A stretch of DNA of 64,000 bases from Neopestalotiopsis rosae (Eukaryota > Ascomycota > Sordariomycetes > Amphisphaeriales > Sporocadaceae). The notes under the pieces were generated by a model. It made no database searches. It was not told the origin of the DNA and was given only the letters and a program-made list of their open reading frames with translations. Of the stretch, positions 21,618-33,652 are shown in pieces. Location: positions 3,348,001 to 3,412,000 of the forward strand of contig JALGAS010000002.1 in NCBI GenBank assembly GCA_023078685.1, read 5' to 3'. The translations under genes were made by a program, and so were the position numbers. The first letter of the stretch is position 1. Every line of letters starts with the position of its first letter.

Positions 21618-23543
21618 TTAAGGGCTGACCGCCTCCGCCTTTTCAACTTGCTCGGTCTTCTCCACTTGTTCCACTGCACGCTTGGAGCCAGCGTTACCGG
21701 TGCTGACCTCGCCCATCGAGGGTTGCCAGTGGAGGAGCACCTTGTCACCCGTGAACAGCTTGTCGATCTGCTCGAGCGACAGATTACGCGTCTCGGGGTA
21801 GAAGAAGTAAATCAGGGGTAGGAAGCAAAAGTTGAAAACTATTCACATGTCAGTCTTGGCTTCCTTGTAATACAAAAGATATGGTGCACGGGAAGGCATA
21901 CTGCAAAAGTAGACGTATGTGCGCCATCCAATATTCTTGATGCTGACTGGAGTGATTTCGACGACAAGGAAGGTGAAAATCCAGTTGGAAGCCGAGGCGA
22001 GAGCGGCAGCTCGCTGACGAATAGCCAGTGGCGCATACTCAGCGGGAACTACGTAGGAGTCAGTACTGAAGAACTAGTATTATGCAGCCATTACGAAAGC
22101 ACTTACGCAGCCAGGGAATAGCTAGAAGTCCGACGGCAAAGAAGAAGTTGAACATGAAGAGCATGACTGAAGCCACAATACCGGCAGGTGCCGAGCCGTT
22201 GTGTACGGTTCCAGCCAAGATAGCCATACAGACACCCTGGCCAGCAGCGGCGAAAAGCATCAGCTTTCGACGACCCAATCGATCAATGACCCAGATGGGG
22301 ATCAGAGACGAGAAAAAGTATGCGACACCGTTGAATCCTGCCAGCAAGAGGGACAAGTTGTGCGACAGTCCCACCGAACTTTGGAAAATGGTTGGCGCGT
22401 AATAGGTGATGAGGTTGATACCGGAAAGTTGCTGCATGAATTGACCGCCAATACCGAGCATGGTTCTGTAGAGGAACTTTTGCTTTCCATTTTTGAACAT
22501 GGCCCTGTAGGAGCTTCCCTCAGATGCCTCGCGCTCTTCATGAATGGCGTGTTGAATTTCTTCCATTTCGACTCGTACGACCTCCTGAACGTCTTCGTTG
22601 GCTGTGTTCTGGGCGAGCAAGGAGTTGAGGGTCTGTCGGGCTTCGTCGTGCTTGTCTTGGGCAATGAGCTGTTATGTAGAGATCAGTTTTGTACATATCG
22701 TAAAAATAAGCGGTCAGATGACATACCCATCGTGGCGACTCGGGCAGAGGCATAATCGCAAAGAATGTGAACAGTGCGAATAAGCACTGGAGGGCCAGGG
22801 GAAACCGGAATTGAGACTCATTGTCCACATAAGACATTCCATAATCGACCCAGTAGGCCGTCATTACACCAAAGATGTTGATTGCCAACTCAATGCTCAG
22901 CTATAGGAAGAGGTCAGTCATCTTGGCACATGTATCGTGGTATTGAATTCGGACAACATACACCCTTTCCTCGCTTATGTGCAATCATCAACTCGGAGTG
23001 CCAAACAGCTAGATGCAATTAGTATACTTGTTTGATGATAGAAGTATATACTGAGAGCAGTCTCAAGCTTACGGATTGTGCTAGTATTAAGACCGTTACC
23101 AAGACCAGCGACGATGCGACCAACAATCATGTGAGCGATGGAATAAGCCGATGCCTGGAGAGCGCCGCCGACACAGAGGATGAGGGAACCGAGCATGATG
23201 GTCCTTTTACGACCAATCCTTTCGCCAAAGACCAATGCCAGGAGCGAGCCAAAGAAACAGCCGATTTCGTAAATGGCGACGACGGTGCCTTGGAGAGAAG
23301 CACTGCCACTTGCGCCCTCATTTGTGTTGATCTCGGGGAATTGAGCCGTGAATGCGTTGCCGGTCAAGAGACCGGACATGACTCCCTGGTCATAACCAAA
23401 ACTAATATCAATGGTCAGAACAATATATATCTCTATGCAGTCGAGACAATTGACTATGTCTCATATTGCACTTACAGGAGAAAGCCACTGCCGGCAGTGG
23501 CAGTAATGGCCCAATGTAACGGGCGTCCAGAGAGAATAGCCAT
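21618..23543 (-). CDS. MFS sugar transporter (hexose/quinate type)
   Basis: Seven exons on the minus strand: 23543-23476, 23401-23073, 23008-22962, 22900-22727, 22668-22107, 22048-21902 and 21838-21618. They join in frame to 515 aa. The start MAILSGRPLHW leads into helix 1 with FGYDQGVMSG, the classic fungal sugar porter signature. Then come GERIGRKR, the GLNTSTIPVWHSEL block, PESPRW, QQLSGINLITYYAPTIF in helix 7, DRLGRRK in loop 8-9, IPWLLPAEYAPLAIR, and FFYPETRNLSLEQIDKLF. QQLSGIN is the substrate-selectivity motif of hexose/pentose porters. The cytosolic tail is Glu/Val/Lys-rich. Seven exons against two in its neighbour shows the two are not a recent tandem copy. Substrate: hexose, pentose or quinate. 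Confidence 0.93.
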
Positions 23544-24771
23544 GATCAACACGCTCCAATTTTCTTGGTTGATAAAAAGATGATATTGCGAATGCAGAAG
23601 ATGAGTCAATCTCGACGGGGGAAAAAGACGATAAGACAAGGCCGTATTTACATACATATGCAACCGTACGATTATAGATGCTCTCCTCCTCTCTCCTCCC
23701 CAGCCTTCCCCGGTCCTGTCGACTGATTATCCACCCCCACAACGGGGTCGAAACCGGGAAAACGACCTTAAGGCTACATGACTCTCGACATATGCCAAGC
23801 ACGCGAGACTAGAGCGCAGAGGGGATAGTGTTGCGCTCGGGCGCTTTGAATTTCTGGCTTTGCCATTTGAGCAGTCCGAAGCGACATTTTCCCTCCCAGA
23901 TTTGGAGCAGATTTGCTCAGGGCGCTGTGACGGGGTTAATGGACGCTGGGGCTCCATGCTCGGGCTTGTCAGGCCCTGTCCGAAAAGGGTTTGCGGCAAT
24001 TTTCCCAGTGAAACATGGGGATGCAACGGCGCATCGGTGCTATGCAGTGCAAAATGGTGGAACCTGGGGATTCCGATATTCAACGGAAGATGCGTCATAA
24101 GATCCACAAAGTTTCCATATCTACGGAGATGTTCTCTGTTTTTTGCCAAGGAAGAGAGTAAAGTCATATTTGTCATTCCGTCAGAGGTTGATGCAAAGAA
24201 AAAGACCACTGGAGTTAGTGAGCCTTGAGCAGCACTGGGCACTGTCTACACAGTACCTACGCTCATACTTAGCGCTTGTAAGGCAGGATAAAGGCAACAG
24301 GACAAGAGTAATGTCCTTAGTCATGTTCAAGGCCAATTCAGTGTAAAAGTAGACAAGTTACGTACAAGAAGAATCATTTTCTTCAGTGCGACCTTATTAG
24401 TTTAATTCGCTATTGAAATTGTGCTAAACAAGTGGCCCTGCTGACAGGCCTTCACTTTTTTGGTATTAGCATCCCTGAAAAGCGCAGGCCCGGCAGGTAG
24501 TCTGTTATTGGACTCATTTAGTATGGGGAATTGGCTGCGTCTCGCGGGGAAGAGGCCGGGGTGTCTTTCCGTATTCTCACGTCTATCGGTACCGACTTGC
24601 CGGGCATACTTTCTCTCGATCGACAACATGTCTGACCTGCTTTGCCGTTGTGCCTGAATCCAATTCTCCCATTACATCTTTATTTGACAGGGCTGAAGTC
24701 GTTAGTCTGGAAAAGATTACTCACACACATACACACATGCCCCATCGAGCTTGAAGTTTGCCGGCGGCAGC
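23544..24771. other. Divergent intergenic region
   Basis: 1.2 kb between the minus-strand sugar transporter and the plus-strand Zn2Cys6 gene. Open frames at 23828-24242 on both strands overlap and lack domain sense. This is the likely promoter of both genes. Confidence 0.4.
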
Positions 24772-27084
24772 ATGGTCTCGCAACCTGCCTGCAATGCCAA
24801 CGTCACGCGCGTAAGGACACGGACCGGTTGCAGAAACTGCAGGCGCAAGCGCAAGAAGTGTGAGTTGCACATTGAGAATCACAATCCCACCCACAGCACA
24901 GACATGGATGTGCTGAAAGTCACTCATGCTTATCGAAATTTCTGAAATCTACAGGTGACGAGCAGCGTCCTGTCTGCAGAGCATGTCTCCGCAGCGGTGC
25001 CGAGTGCGACTGGGGCTTGAAGCTTGTCTTTCGTCCCGAGCATGCAGAAACTATATCTGCGGATCATCCTTCCATGCAGCAGCGGGGGACCACCTCACTG
25101 GGACGGCGCCTCAGAGAATTCGATGTGAGAGCCCAGGACAGGTACCCTGCACAATCATAGCACTTGACTAATCGAATCAGATCATCAACGTGACATCCGA
25201 GGTTATTCGCGATTACTGGAATGAGATCCGGGAAAGTCCTGGTAATGGCGGAGGGCTGGCCAGTTCGCTAGCAGAGACGTCTTCCCTTGGCGCCCATGGA
25301 GATGGCTACAGCCAAGAAACATTGTCCCCAAGTGGGATGCGGGCCTCTTCTTCTGGCTCGGAACAAGAACTCCCTGCATACACTATAGACAGCTCCGTCA
25401 TTACCGACCAGGTGGAGCCATCTCTACTGCATCATGGCACGCCAGGCGACCAGGGAAGCGAGACAACGCCGCGCACTTATGAAATGCTCCATTCCATCGC
25501 CGCCGGTCTCTTAGATCTAGGCCGACCCCTACCTGCTTCAGAGTTGGCGGGTGCCAGTCAACCGTATTCTCCTCTAGACAACTCATTGCTGCCACTAGAG
25601 CCACAATCGAACCCACCCACGGCCAACCAGAGCTACGAGGACGATCCAGAAGATGGATTGTTTGTGCCTGGCTCTGCATACTTTGAGTTTCACTCTGCGC
25701 TTCGAAACCATACGTTTCAAGCAGCCAGGACAACAGTTCCTCCTCGTCACGGGGCGCAGCTGAGTGCACCAACGACCCATGGTGTTAACAATAGAGCAAC
25801 ATCTTTCATCCCAACTACGGCTACTTCCACCAATCCTGGGGATACGAGGGGAACTGATTTGCCAGCTCAATTCCATAATTTGACTCCCCACGAGGAGTAT
25901 GAACTATGGAGAAACTGGATTGAAGAGATTGCACCTTGGGTAAATATTCCTTTGAAGCAGGTACTTCTTTACCCGTACATACTGACCAAACGCAGCTGGA
26001 CAAGTTTGACATCCACAGCCACTTTGGCCATGTCCTACCGACCCTTGCAAGAGAGCACTCGCACGTTCGGTTCTCTGCGCTCGCTCTGTCCTCACGACAA
26101 CTAGAGCGCAAATTCCCAGATCGCTCCTTCAAGAGTCTAGAGCTATATCAAGAAGCTATCCACCAGCTCATTCCGCAATTGCAGACGAGGACAACAGCCG
26201 TAGCAGCGTCTTGTGTCGTGCTTTGTGTTTTAGAAATGATGAACTGTAGGTGATTATTCAATTGAGGCTCGCATTCATACTAATTTGGATATTTTTCAGG
26301 CTCACCAAATATGTGGAGGCAGCATCTCGATGGGTGTGCTAGTCTCATACAGTCCTTGGGGATCAATGGATCATCTGGCGGTTTTGAGCAGGCGCTCTTT
26401 TGGTGTTTTGCCCGCATGGACCTGTGCGGCGCATTCATATCAAACGAACCCACAATCATCCCCAAGGAGCGCTGGCTCTCTCGTTCAATCACCGAAATGA
26501 GCATCTCGACGCTCCCAAAAACTTTTGGAAACGGAATGTACGCCAATTATATCGTATACCTGTGTGCCGCGGTCATGCGCCTGATGAGCAGCAGCTCAGA
26601 GGTCGAACACGCCGACCGCTGGGAAGAAATGTTTGCGCAGCTGACCATGTGGTACCGGCATCGGCCCCCGGAGATGCGGCCGGTCCTGGACATTCCCCCC
26701 TCCGAGGTCGACTACACTCGCCCCTTTCCGACCCTGCTGTTTTCGACGCCATGTGCTATATCGGGAACGCAGTTGTATCATACTGCGTGTCTCCTGATGC
26801 TGCAAAAGAAGCCACAAAGAGTAGATCTGGGACCGGGCGCGCGGCCAATGCTCTGGCACGCTCGTAGAATATGTGCGATTTCTATATCGAACCATCACCA
26901 TGGGTGCTGGACAAATTGCATTCAGCCACTATGGATCGCCGGACAACACATGTCGCATCATGCCGAACACCGAGCTATCTTGGAGATCTACGAACTCATT
27001 GAAAAAGAGACGGGCTGGGGGGCAAAATGGCGGGCGAATGATCTGGAAGCCTTTTGGGGCAATCTGGATGGAGATTGGTGCTGA
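24772..27084 (+). CDS. Zn2Cys6 fungal-specific transcription factor
   Basis: Five exons, 24772-24859, 24955-25124, 25181-25939, 25996-26245 and 26300-27084, join in frame to 683 aa. The binuclear zinc cluster is split by intron 1: Cys20, 23, 30, 37, 40 and 47 in the pattern C-x2-C-x6-C-x6-C-x2-C-x6-C, with the basic stretch RRKRKK. An acidic, Ser/Pro-rich linker (about 110-310) precedes a C-terminal regulatory domain of the fungal-specific type (ELWRNWIEEIAPWLDKF, RFSALALSSRQLERK, and ALFWCFARMDLC), as in the Fungal_trans_2 group. It acts in the nucleus, normally as a dimer on CGG-type sites. Its place between transporters, an SDR and a DHA-synthase-like gene makes it the candidate local regulator, which is inference only. 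Confidence 0.93.
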
Positions 27085-27210
27085 AGTGCTCAGGCCAAAT
27101 CGACGAAATTCTCACCATCAGCACCTAGCGAAAGCATACATTTGGCTGGATTTATAAGGAGTTTGGTATCTATACTGGTCTATTGTTTTGTCTTTTGTCT
27201 AGTCTATATT

Positions 27211-28160
27211 CTATGCAGAGGCGCAGTGGCCACCATCGACACGAAGGTCAGCTCCGGTCATGAACGAGCTGCCGGCGGACAACAAAAACACGGCGGGAGC
27301 CTTGAAGTCTTCGGGGGCTCCCAGTCTGTTGAGCAGAGCGCCTGCCATCCAGATTTTCTCGAGGTCGGGGTTCGTCGCCAAAAGTGCGTCGGTCATGGCC
27401 GTCCGGATGTAGCCAGGGGAAAGCGTGTTTATCCGGATGCCGTGCTGGCCCCATTCTTGCGCGACCGAGCGGCATAATTGCTGCACGGCGGCCTTGCTGG
27501 TGTTGTAGGCGGAGCAAGTCAAACCCTGGTGGCGCAAAAAGATTAGCTGAGACGGACCATGAAGATATAGTCTCTCTCGCGGGCGGAACTTACCCTATTG
27601 GCAATGTCACCAGACATGGAGGCAATCATAACGATGCTGCCCTTGACGCCATTCTTGATCATGATTCTAGCCGAGTGCTTGGCCGTGAGGAAAGTGCCGG
27701 TAACGTTGACGGAGAGCATGCGCTCAAAGTCGCTCTTGGGGTACTCGACGGCGGGTATCTTTTGCTGGATGCCGGCGCAGGCAATGGCGCCGTAGAATTG
27801 CGAACCCGCGGCCTCGGCCTCGGCGGCCACCTCGTCGAGGATCTTGGACAGGTTGTCCTCGTCCGTGATGTCGACGCGGCGGTACGAGAGCTGCAGACCC
27901 GAGGTCTCGGCCGTCTTTTGGATGCCCGCCCACTCCGCGGCCGCCGGCTCGTTGAGGATGTCGAGGCAGGCCACGTTGCCGCCGGCCTCGAGGACCGCGG
28001 CTGCCAAGGTTATTCCCAATCCCCGACCGGCGCCGGTGATGGCGACCGTCTTGCCGCTCAGCGAGAAAAGGGCCGTATGCGAGGCGTTGGCCGGGGTGAT
28101 CTTGGACTCTGGGATATTGGCGGGCAGGGCCACGTCGGATACAATCTTTCCATCAGCCAT
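27211..28160 (-). CDS. Short-chain dehydrogenase/reductase, polyol/ketose type
   Basis: Two exons on the minus strand, 28160-27594 and 27525-27211, give 293 aa. Classical SDR motifs are present: the cofactor loop TGAGRGLG (42-49), a conserved ACAG, the catalytic Ser in ASMSG, and YNTSK with Tyr196 and Lys200, the latter formed only after splicing. SPGYIRTAM and VDGGH complete the fold. Style and length resemble fungal D-arabinitol dehydrogenase, sorbose reductase and L-xylulose reductase. The strand-2 end reads CLDILN; an Asp there usually favours NAD(H) over NADP(H), which points towards a polyol oxidase such as arabinitol dehydrogenase. It is convergent with the regulator gene (126-base gap) and divergent from the DHA-synthase-like gene. 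Exact substrate unknown. Confidence 0.9.
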
Positions 28161-28982
28161 GGCGAGGAATGGTGGCAAGGATGCCAAGTATCAAGATGGA
28201 ATCGACAGAGCAAGTTGAGTTGAAGGCGGAAGACGGGCGACTTCAATTGAGACCGAGGCAGGGCAGAATAGGTGACGAGAACCGATGTATGAGACTGGGT
28301 GAACAGAAAGTCAAGGTGAATGAGAAGGAGAGAAGAAAGAAAATACGTGAACATACACCAGCTCAGGACATCCTGACTTACATGATTACCCTCAATGGAC
28401 CCTTATGCCAGTTCGTGGATCCATTGACCTCATGACGGCGCTTAAAATGGCCCAAGTTGGCATCGCACAGGCGAAAAGATGGAGAAAGAAATATTGTGCA
28501 TCTAGTATACTACTGAGTAGCTCAACTGGAACGCGACTCGCGGCAACAATTCTCGCACAAAACCGGACCAAAACCACGCCTGTGTTCAGATTCGGTAACT
28601 GGCACAGGGTTATACTGCGCCTTGGTATGCCCCAGATGGCGATCCCCCACCACTAGCGGCCCCCGCAGAATGCCGTCTTGGGGGTATCACAGCGCTTCGA
28701 CTTTCCGTACAGGCCTGATGGCTAGGCGCTGCCGCTCAGTGTGGATCGTACCTGTAGGGTCATCCCAAATTGAGTAATTGGGTTACGACTTGGCCATTGA
28801 CAGTTGTGCTGCGAGCATTTGGTCTCTGGTGAAATATACTATGCTCTTCCCTCCCTCGGGCAAGATCTAGAAGACGTGTATCATGTAAAACCAGTATTTG
28901 AAATGAGAAAGAACAGCTCAACATCCCTATAGACGAGCTTCTCCTTCAATACCCACACAAATCAGGGTCCCAAATATTCACA
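28161..28982. other. Divergent promoter of SDR and DHA-synthase-like gene
   Basis: 822 bases between two outward-facing metabolic genes, so a shared control region is likely. One GTGGGG (minus strand, within gatcccccac at 28641-28650) fits the CreA consensus. No open frame of note is present. Confidence 0.45.
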
Positions 28983-31455
28983 ATGGCCGCGGTAACAGTT
29001 CCAGCGAGCACTGTCGAGCACCTGCCGCTCACGCTCTCCAGCTCTGAGAGTAACCAAAAGACGGCCAATATCTCGACGCTTGAGCTTCAAGACAATGAAA
29101 AGACAAGCCTGGTGCTTCGGACATTTAGATGTCTCATTGCAGACCTTTGTGAGCAGTTCAAAGGTGGTCATCCAGGGTGCGTTATGGAGCCATGATATAG
29201 TTGGGGGTTAGCGACAACAGCAGGCTGACTATTTCGTGCAATATACAGGAGCGCCATGGGCATGGCGGCTATTGGTGTGGCATTATGGAAGTACGTGATG
29301 CGATATTCTCCAGAAAATCCAAACTTCTTCAACCGCGACAGATTTGTGCTCTCAAATGGTAGGTTTTCATCAAACCAGTTAGACGGTCATGGCAACAATG
29401 ACTAATGGATCATATCTGTAGGGCACTGCTGTCTGTGGCAGTATAGCTTTATGCATTTAGTTGGTTACAAGAACATGACCATCGACCAATTAAAGTCCTA
29501 CCACTCGAAGCGTACCGACTCCCTCTGCCCTGGGCATCCCGAAATCGAGCATGAAGGCATCGAGGTCACGACAGGTCCATTGGGCCAAGGTATCGCAAAC
29601 GCCGTTGGATTGGCCATGGCTACAAAGCACTTGGCCGCGACCTACAATAAGCCCGGATTCGAATTAGTCAACAACAAGACATGGTGCATGATCGGTGATG
29701 CCTGCCTTCAAGAGGGCGTCGGACTCGAGGCCATTTCCCTCGCCGGCCACTTCCGGCTGAACAACCTGATTGTCGTCTACGACAACAACCAAATCACCTG
29801 CGACGGCTCCGTGGACCTCACCAACACGGAAGACGTCAACGCCAAGATGGTCGCATGCGGCTGGAAGGTCATTGACGTGCTCGACGGCAACCACGACGTC
29901 GAGGGCATCGTGTCCGCCCTGGTCGAGGCGCGGGCCAGCACCAACAAGCCCGTCTTTATCAACATCCGCACCCTCATCGGCATTGGCAGCAAGGTCGCGG
30001 GCGACGCCAAGGCGCACGGCGCCGCGTTTGGTGCCGAGGATGTGGCTAACATCAAGAAGAACGCCGGCTTTGATGCCCAGCAGTTCTTCCACATCCCCCA
30101 AGAGGTGTACGACTACTTTGCAACTGTAAGAGGAGAAGGTCGCCAGTTCGAGGCCGAGTGGAATCAGGTGGTCTCAGCCTATGGCAAGGAGTACCCCGAG
30201 CTCGCAGCCGAGTTTGCCTGTCGTGTACGTGGAGAGTTCCCGCAGGACTGGGCCAAGATCATCCCCAAGAAGGAAGACTTCCCTACCACACCGACACCGT
30301 CGAGAAAGTCGGCTGGCCTTGTCTGTAACCCCTTGGCTGCCAAGCTCAACAACTTCATGGTAGGCACGGCCGACTTGTCGCCATCTGTCAACATGGCATG
30401 GAATGGGAAAGTCGATTTCCAACACGTAAGTAGTATCATGTCCAAAGTGCAGTCATTGTAAGAATGAGAAAAGCTAATCGATTGTGTGCAGCCTGACCTT
30501 CGACCGTCATGCGGCATTTTAGGCGAATACACGGGTCGCTATATCCATTGGGGAGTCCGTGAGCATGCCATGGCATCAATTTCCAACGGTCTGGCAGCTT
30601 TCAACAAGGGTACAATTCTGCCAGTCACATCGTCATTCTTCATGTTCTATATTGTGAGTGCTATGCGAGTTGCCTCCATTGGGTGGCTCAATACCTGACC
30701 AGGTTTTACAGTACGCTGCTCCCGGTGTGCGCATGGGTGCACTCCAACGACTGCAAAGTATTCACATTGCCACCCACGACAGCATCGGCACGGGCGAGGA
30801 CGGCCCGACTCACCAGCCCATTGAGCTTGCGGCACTATACCGGGCCATGCCGAACCTTCAATATATTAGGCCGTGCGACAGCGAGGAGACGGCGGGTGCC
30901 TTTATCGCCGCGCTCTCGGCCAGGGACACGCCGACAATCATCTCACTATCCAGACAGAACCTGCAGCAATACCCCCAGCACTCATCACGCGAGGGCGTTT
31001 TGAAGGGCGCCTACGTCCTGATCGAAGAGCAAGACGCCGACGTCACCCTGATTGGCGTGGGCGCCGAGATGATCTTTGCCGTCGAGGCGCGCAACGTGCT
31101 AAAGCAGCAAGGCATCAAGGCCAGGGTCGTCAGCTTCCCCTGCCACCGGCTGTTCGAGAAGCAGGACCTGGAGTACAAGGCCCAGGTTCTGCAGTACCGC
31201 GCGGGCATCCCGCGCGTGGCCGTCGAGGCCTACGCGGCCATGGGCTGGGAGCGCTACGCTGATGCGGCCTACTCGATGAGCACCGACCGTTTCGGCCACT
31301 CGCTCCCCGGCGCCGAAGCGTACGAGTACTTTGGCTTCAACGCGGCAAAGATTGCTGCAGAGGTTCAGAGCTTTGTTGGCGAGTGGAAGCAGCGGGGGCC
31401 CGAGGCCTTTAGAGGCGAGTTTAGGGATTTGAATAAGACATGTCCGTCGCACTGA
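28983..31455 (+). CDS. Dihydroxyacetone synthase-like transketolase
   Basis: Five exons, 28983-29176, 29249-29358, 29422-30425, 30492-30653 and 30712-31455, join in frame to 737 aa. Domain order is the thiamine diphosphate-binding domain (GGHPGSAMGM, RFVLSNGH, TTGPLGQGIANAVGLA, GDACLQEG, Mg/TPP region VVYDNNQI), the central pyrimidine-binding domain (GVREHAMASISNGLAAFNKG, GTGEDGPTHQP) and the C-terminal domain (VEAYAAMGWERYA, FGHSLP). Ordinary transketolase moves two carbons between sugar phosphates. Here LSNGHCCLWQY and CDGSVDLTNTED resemble dihydroxyacetone synthase of methylotrophic yeasts, which joins xylulose 5-phosphate and formaldehyde. The C-terminus is CPSH, so no peroxisomal SKL-type signal is present and the enzyme is probably cytosolic. 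Transketolase activity remains possible. Confidence 0.88.
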
Positions 31456-31928
31456 GCGGTGCAAGGTATAAGAGATCCAGAGAGTCTTTTAATAATAGAC
31501 CAAGTTGGCAAATTTACATTTTGAGCATATATCCACGATGACTGCAGGATATTTATGGCGTGTCGCTACGAAATGGATTAATTGGTATTTGAAGTCAAGA
31601 TGTAGAGACTCATTCGAAATTTGCCACCCTTTTCAGCTGCCACTATATTCACATGCCGCTCGCAGGAAACTCAAACACGGATTTAAACTTCTCACTAGCG
31701 AGACTACCTATATATAGAAATGTAGGAATTCCAAATTTCAAAGACCTCGCAATTCATGAAATCAAAGCCTGATAACTCGTCGTCAAGAGAAATCAATATC
31801 GGACGAACAGGACGCCTACCGTGGACAACCTGCCTACGATACCGCCTGGTGGTTATACATATATATGATTCCATATATTTATAAACAAGGCTGCGAGTTC
31901 CTAGCATCAAATTCGCAGAGTCTTGGCG
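31456..31928. other. Intergenic region
   Basis: 473 AT-rich bases between two same-strand genes, with several tatata stretches near 31710-31880 just upstream of the ACS-type transporter. Nothing else is seen. Confidence 0.4.
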
Positions 31929-33552
31929 ATGGCAATGAGGCGAGAATCAATAGGCAGTAAAGCCAGTCCGGCCCAAGAGCTGTCCATGAATCCCAGTAAC
32001 CTTGAGCAGGTTGGGCCATCGGATCTCGACGCAGCGGCGGAGCGGCGCTTCCTATGGAAGCTTGATCTCATTGTATTACCTCTCCTCGGTGAGAACATTA
32101 TCCCCCGTAATGATACAAAGACGAAAAGAGTCAAAAAAGGGAAAGATAAACAAAGCTGTTGCTGATCAAACACTTTGCAATCGAAAGCCATAATCCATTT
32201 CACGCACTCGCTCGATCGAGCCAATCTGGGCAACGCCAAGACGGCAAACCTAGAGGCCGACCTGGGACTGCAGGGGAACCAGTACTCCCTCGTGCTCGTC
32301 CTCTTCTACATACCCTACGGCACCCTCAACGTGCCGCTGACCGTGGCGGCGCGGCGGCTCTCGCCCGCCCGCGTCATCCCGGTGCTCATGGTGTTCTGGG
32401 GCGCCATCTCGGCGGCGTCGGCGGCCGCCACCGGGTTCGGCGGGTTGCTGGCGACGCGTATCTGCCTCGGCGTCGTCGAGGCCGGCTTCTTCCCCTCGGC
32501 CGTCTACTATCTGACGCTGTTTTATACCCCCGCCGAGATCGCCAAGCGCATCAGTCTGTTCTACGCCACGGGGTTTGTCGCGCAGGCGTTTAGTGGATTG
32601 ATTGCTTGGAGCGTCTTTCAGTGGAAGGACAAGCCACTACATGTATGTTATTTTTTTTCGCCCGCTTGGTTGCATGCAGATTTCTGTCTTGTACCATCTT
32701 TGGAGCTACACTACTGACAACCACCTCGGGGCTGTTTAGAACTGGCAATACCTCTTTATCATCGAGGGGAGCATAACCGTCTTTCTAGCCATTGTAGCCT
32801 TCGTCCTGCTGCCGCGCTCCGTCGAGACGTCGCGGTACTTCCACGCCCGCGACCGCGCCGTGGCCCGGGAGCGGGCCGCCGCGTCGGCCCAGCTCGAGCC
32901 CGAGGCCTTTTCGTGGCGGTCGACCCTGGCGCCCCTGGCGGGCTGGGAGACGTGGTTCTTTGCCGCCACGGCGCTCTCGTACGGCGTCGCCTGCGCCTCC
33001 GTGTCCAACTTCCTGCCCACCATGATCAAACGCCTCGCCGCGGGCGACGCCGTCCGCGCCAACCTGTACACCATCGCGCCCAACCTCTCGGGCGCCGTCT
33101 TCATCGTCGCCGTGTGCGCCCTCTCGGACCGGCTGCGGCGGCGCGCACCTTTCATCATCCTCAGCACCGTCGTCGCCATGCTGGGCTTTATCCTCCTCGG
33201 CACGCTGGAGCTGGCGCGGCTCCCAGGCGTGGGCTACTTTTGCACCTTTCTCATCACCTTTGGCACTTTCACCTCGGCGGTCCTGGTGCCCGCCTGGGCG
33301 TCGGGCAACATCGCGTCGCGCTCGGCCCGCGCCACCACCCTGGGCCTGATATCCGGCATGCAGAACCTCGGCGGCATCATTAGCAGCGTCGTCTTTCGGG
33401 CCGAGGACGCGCCCGTGTACAGGCCGGCGCTCATCACGAGCGGCGTCTTCCAGGGGTGCGTTGTCGTCTTGGCGGCTGCCGGCTGGATCTGGTACTGGCG
33501 AGAGAATCAGAAATTGGACAAGGGCGGACAAGAGCAACGTCGCATGTTGTAG
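31929..33552 (+). CDS. MFS transporter, anion:cation symporter (ACS/allantoate permease-like) family
   Basis: Three exons, 31929-32088, 32188-32642 and 32740-33552, give 475 aa. Helix 1 carries FTHSLDRANLGNAKT, the signature of the fungal Dal5/TNA1-type anion:cation symporters, followed by LFYIPYGTLNVP, the helix-4/5 motif RICLGVVEAGFFPSAVYYLTLFY, and NWQYLFIIEG before the central loop. The loop is short (about residues 220-255). These proteins take up organic anions such as nicotinate, allantoate, pantothenate, or aromatic and tartrate-like acids across the plasma membrane. The second half of the gene is markedly GC-rich. It is convergent with the CYP53 gene (100 bases between stops), which suggests but does not prove transport of an aromatic acid. 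Confidence 0.9.
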
Positions 33553-33652
33553 TAGTAGTAGATTTTGTTATTCATAAGCTATTCATACATAAAAATTTGT
33601 GCCAATTTTTCCCTTGTCCCGCCAAAAAAAGAATACCCTGGTTGCTACCCTT

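Noticed and set aside
27384..28223. 279-codon plus-strand frame rich in Gly and Leu
   Set aside because: Antisense shadow of the SDR exon; the SDR frame has all catalytic motifs.
32785..33537. 250-codon minus-strand frame rich in Gly, Arg and Asp
   Set aside because: Antisense shadow of the GC-rich third exon of the ACS-type transporter; low-complexity and without domain sense.
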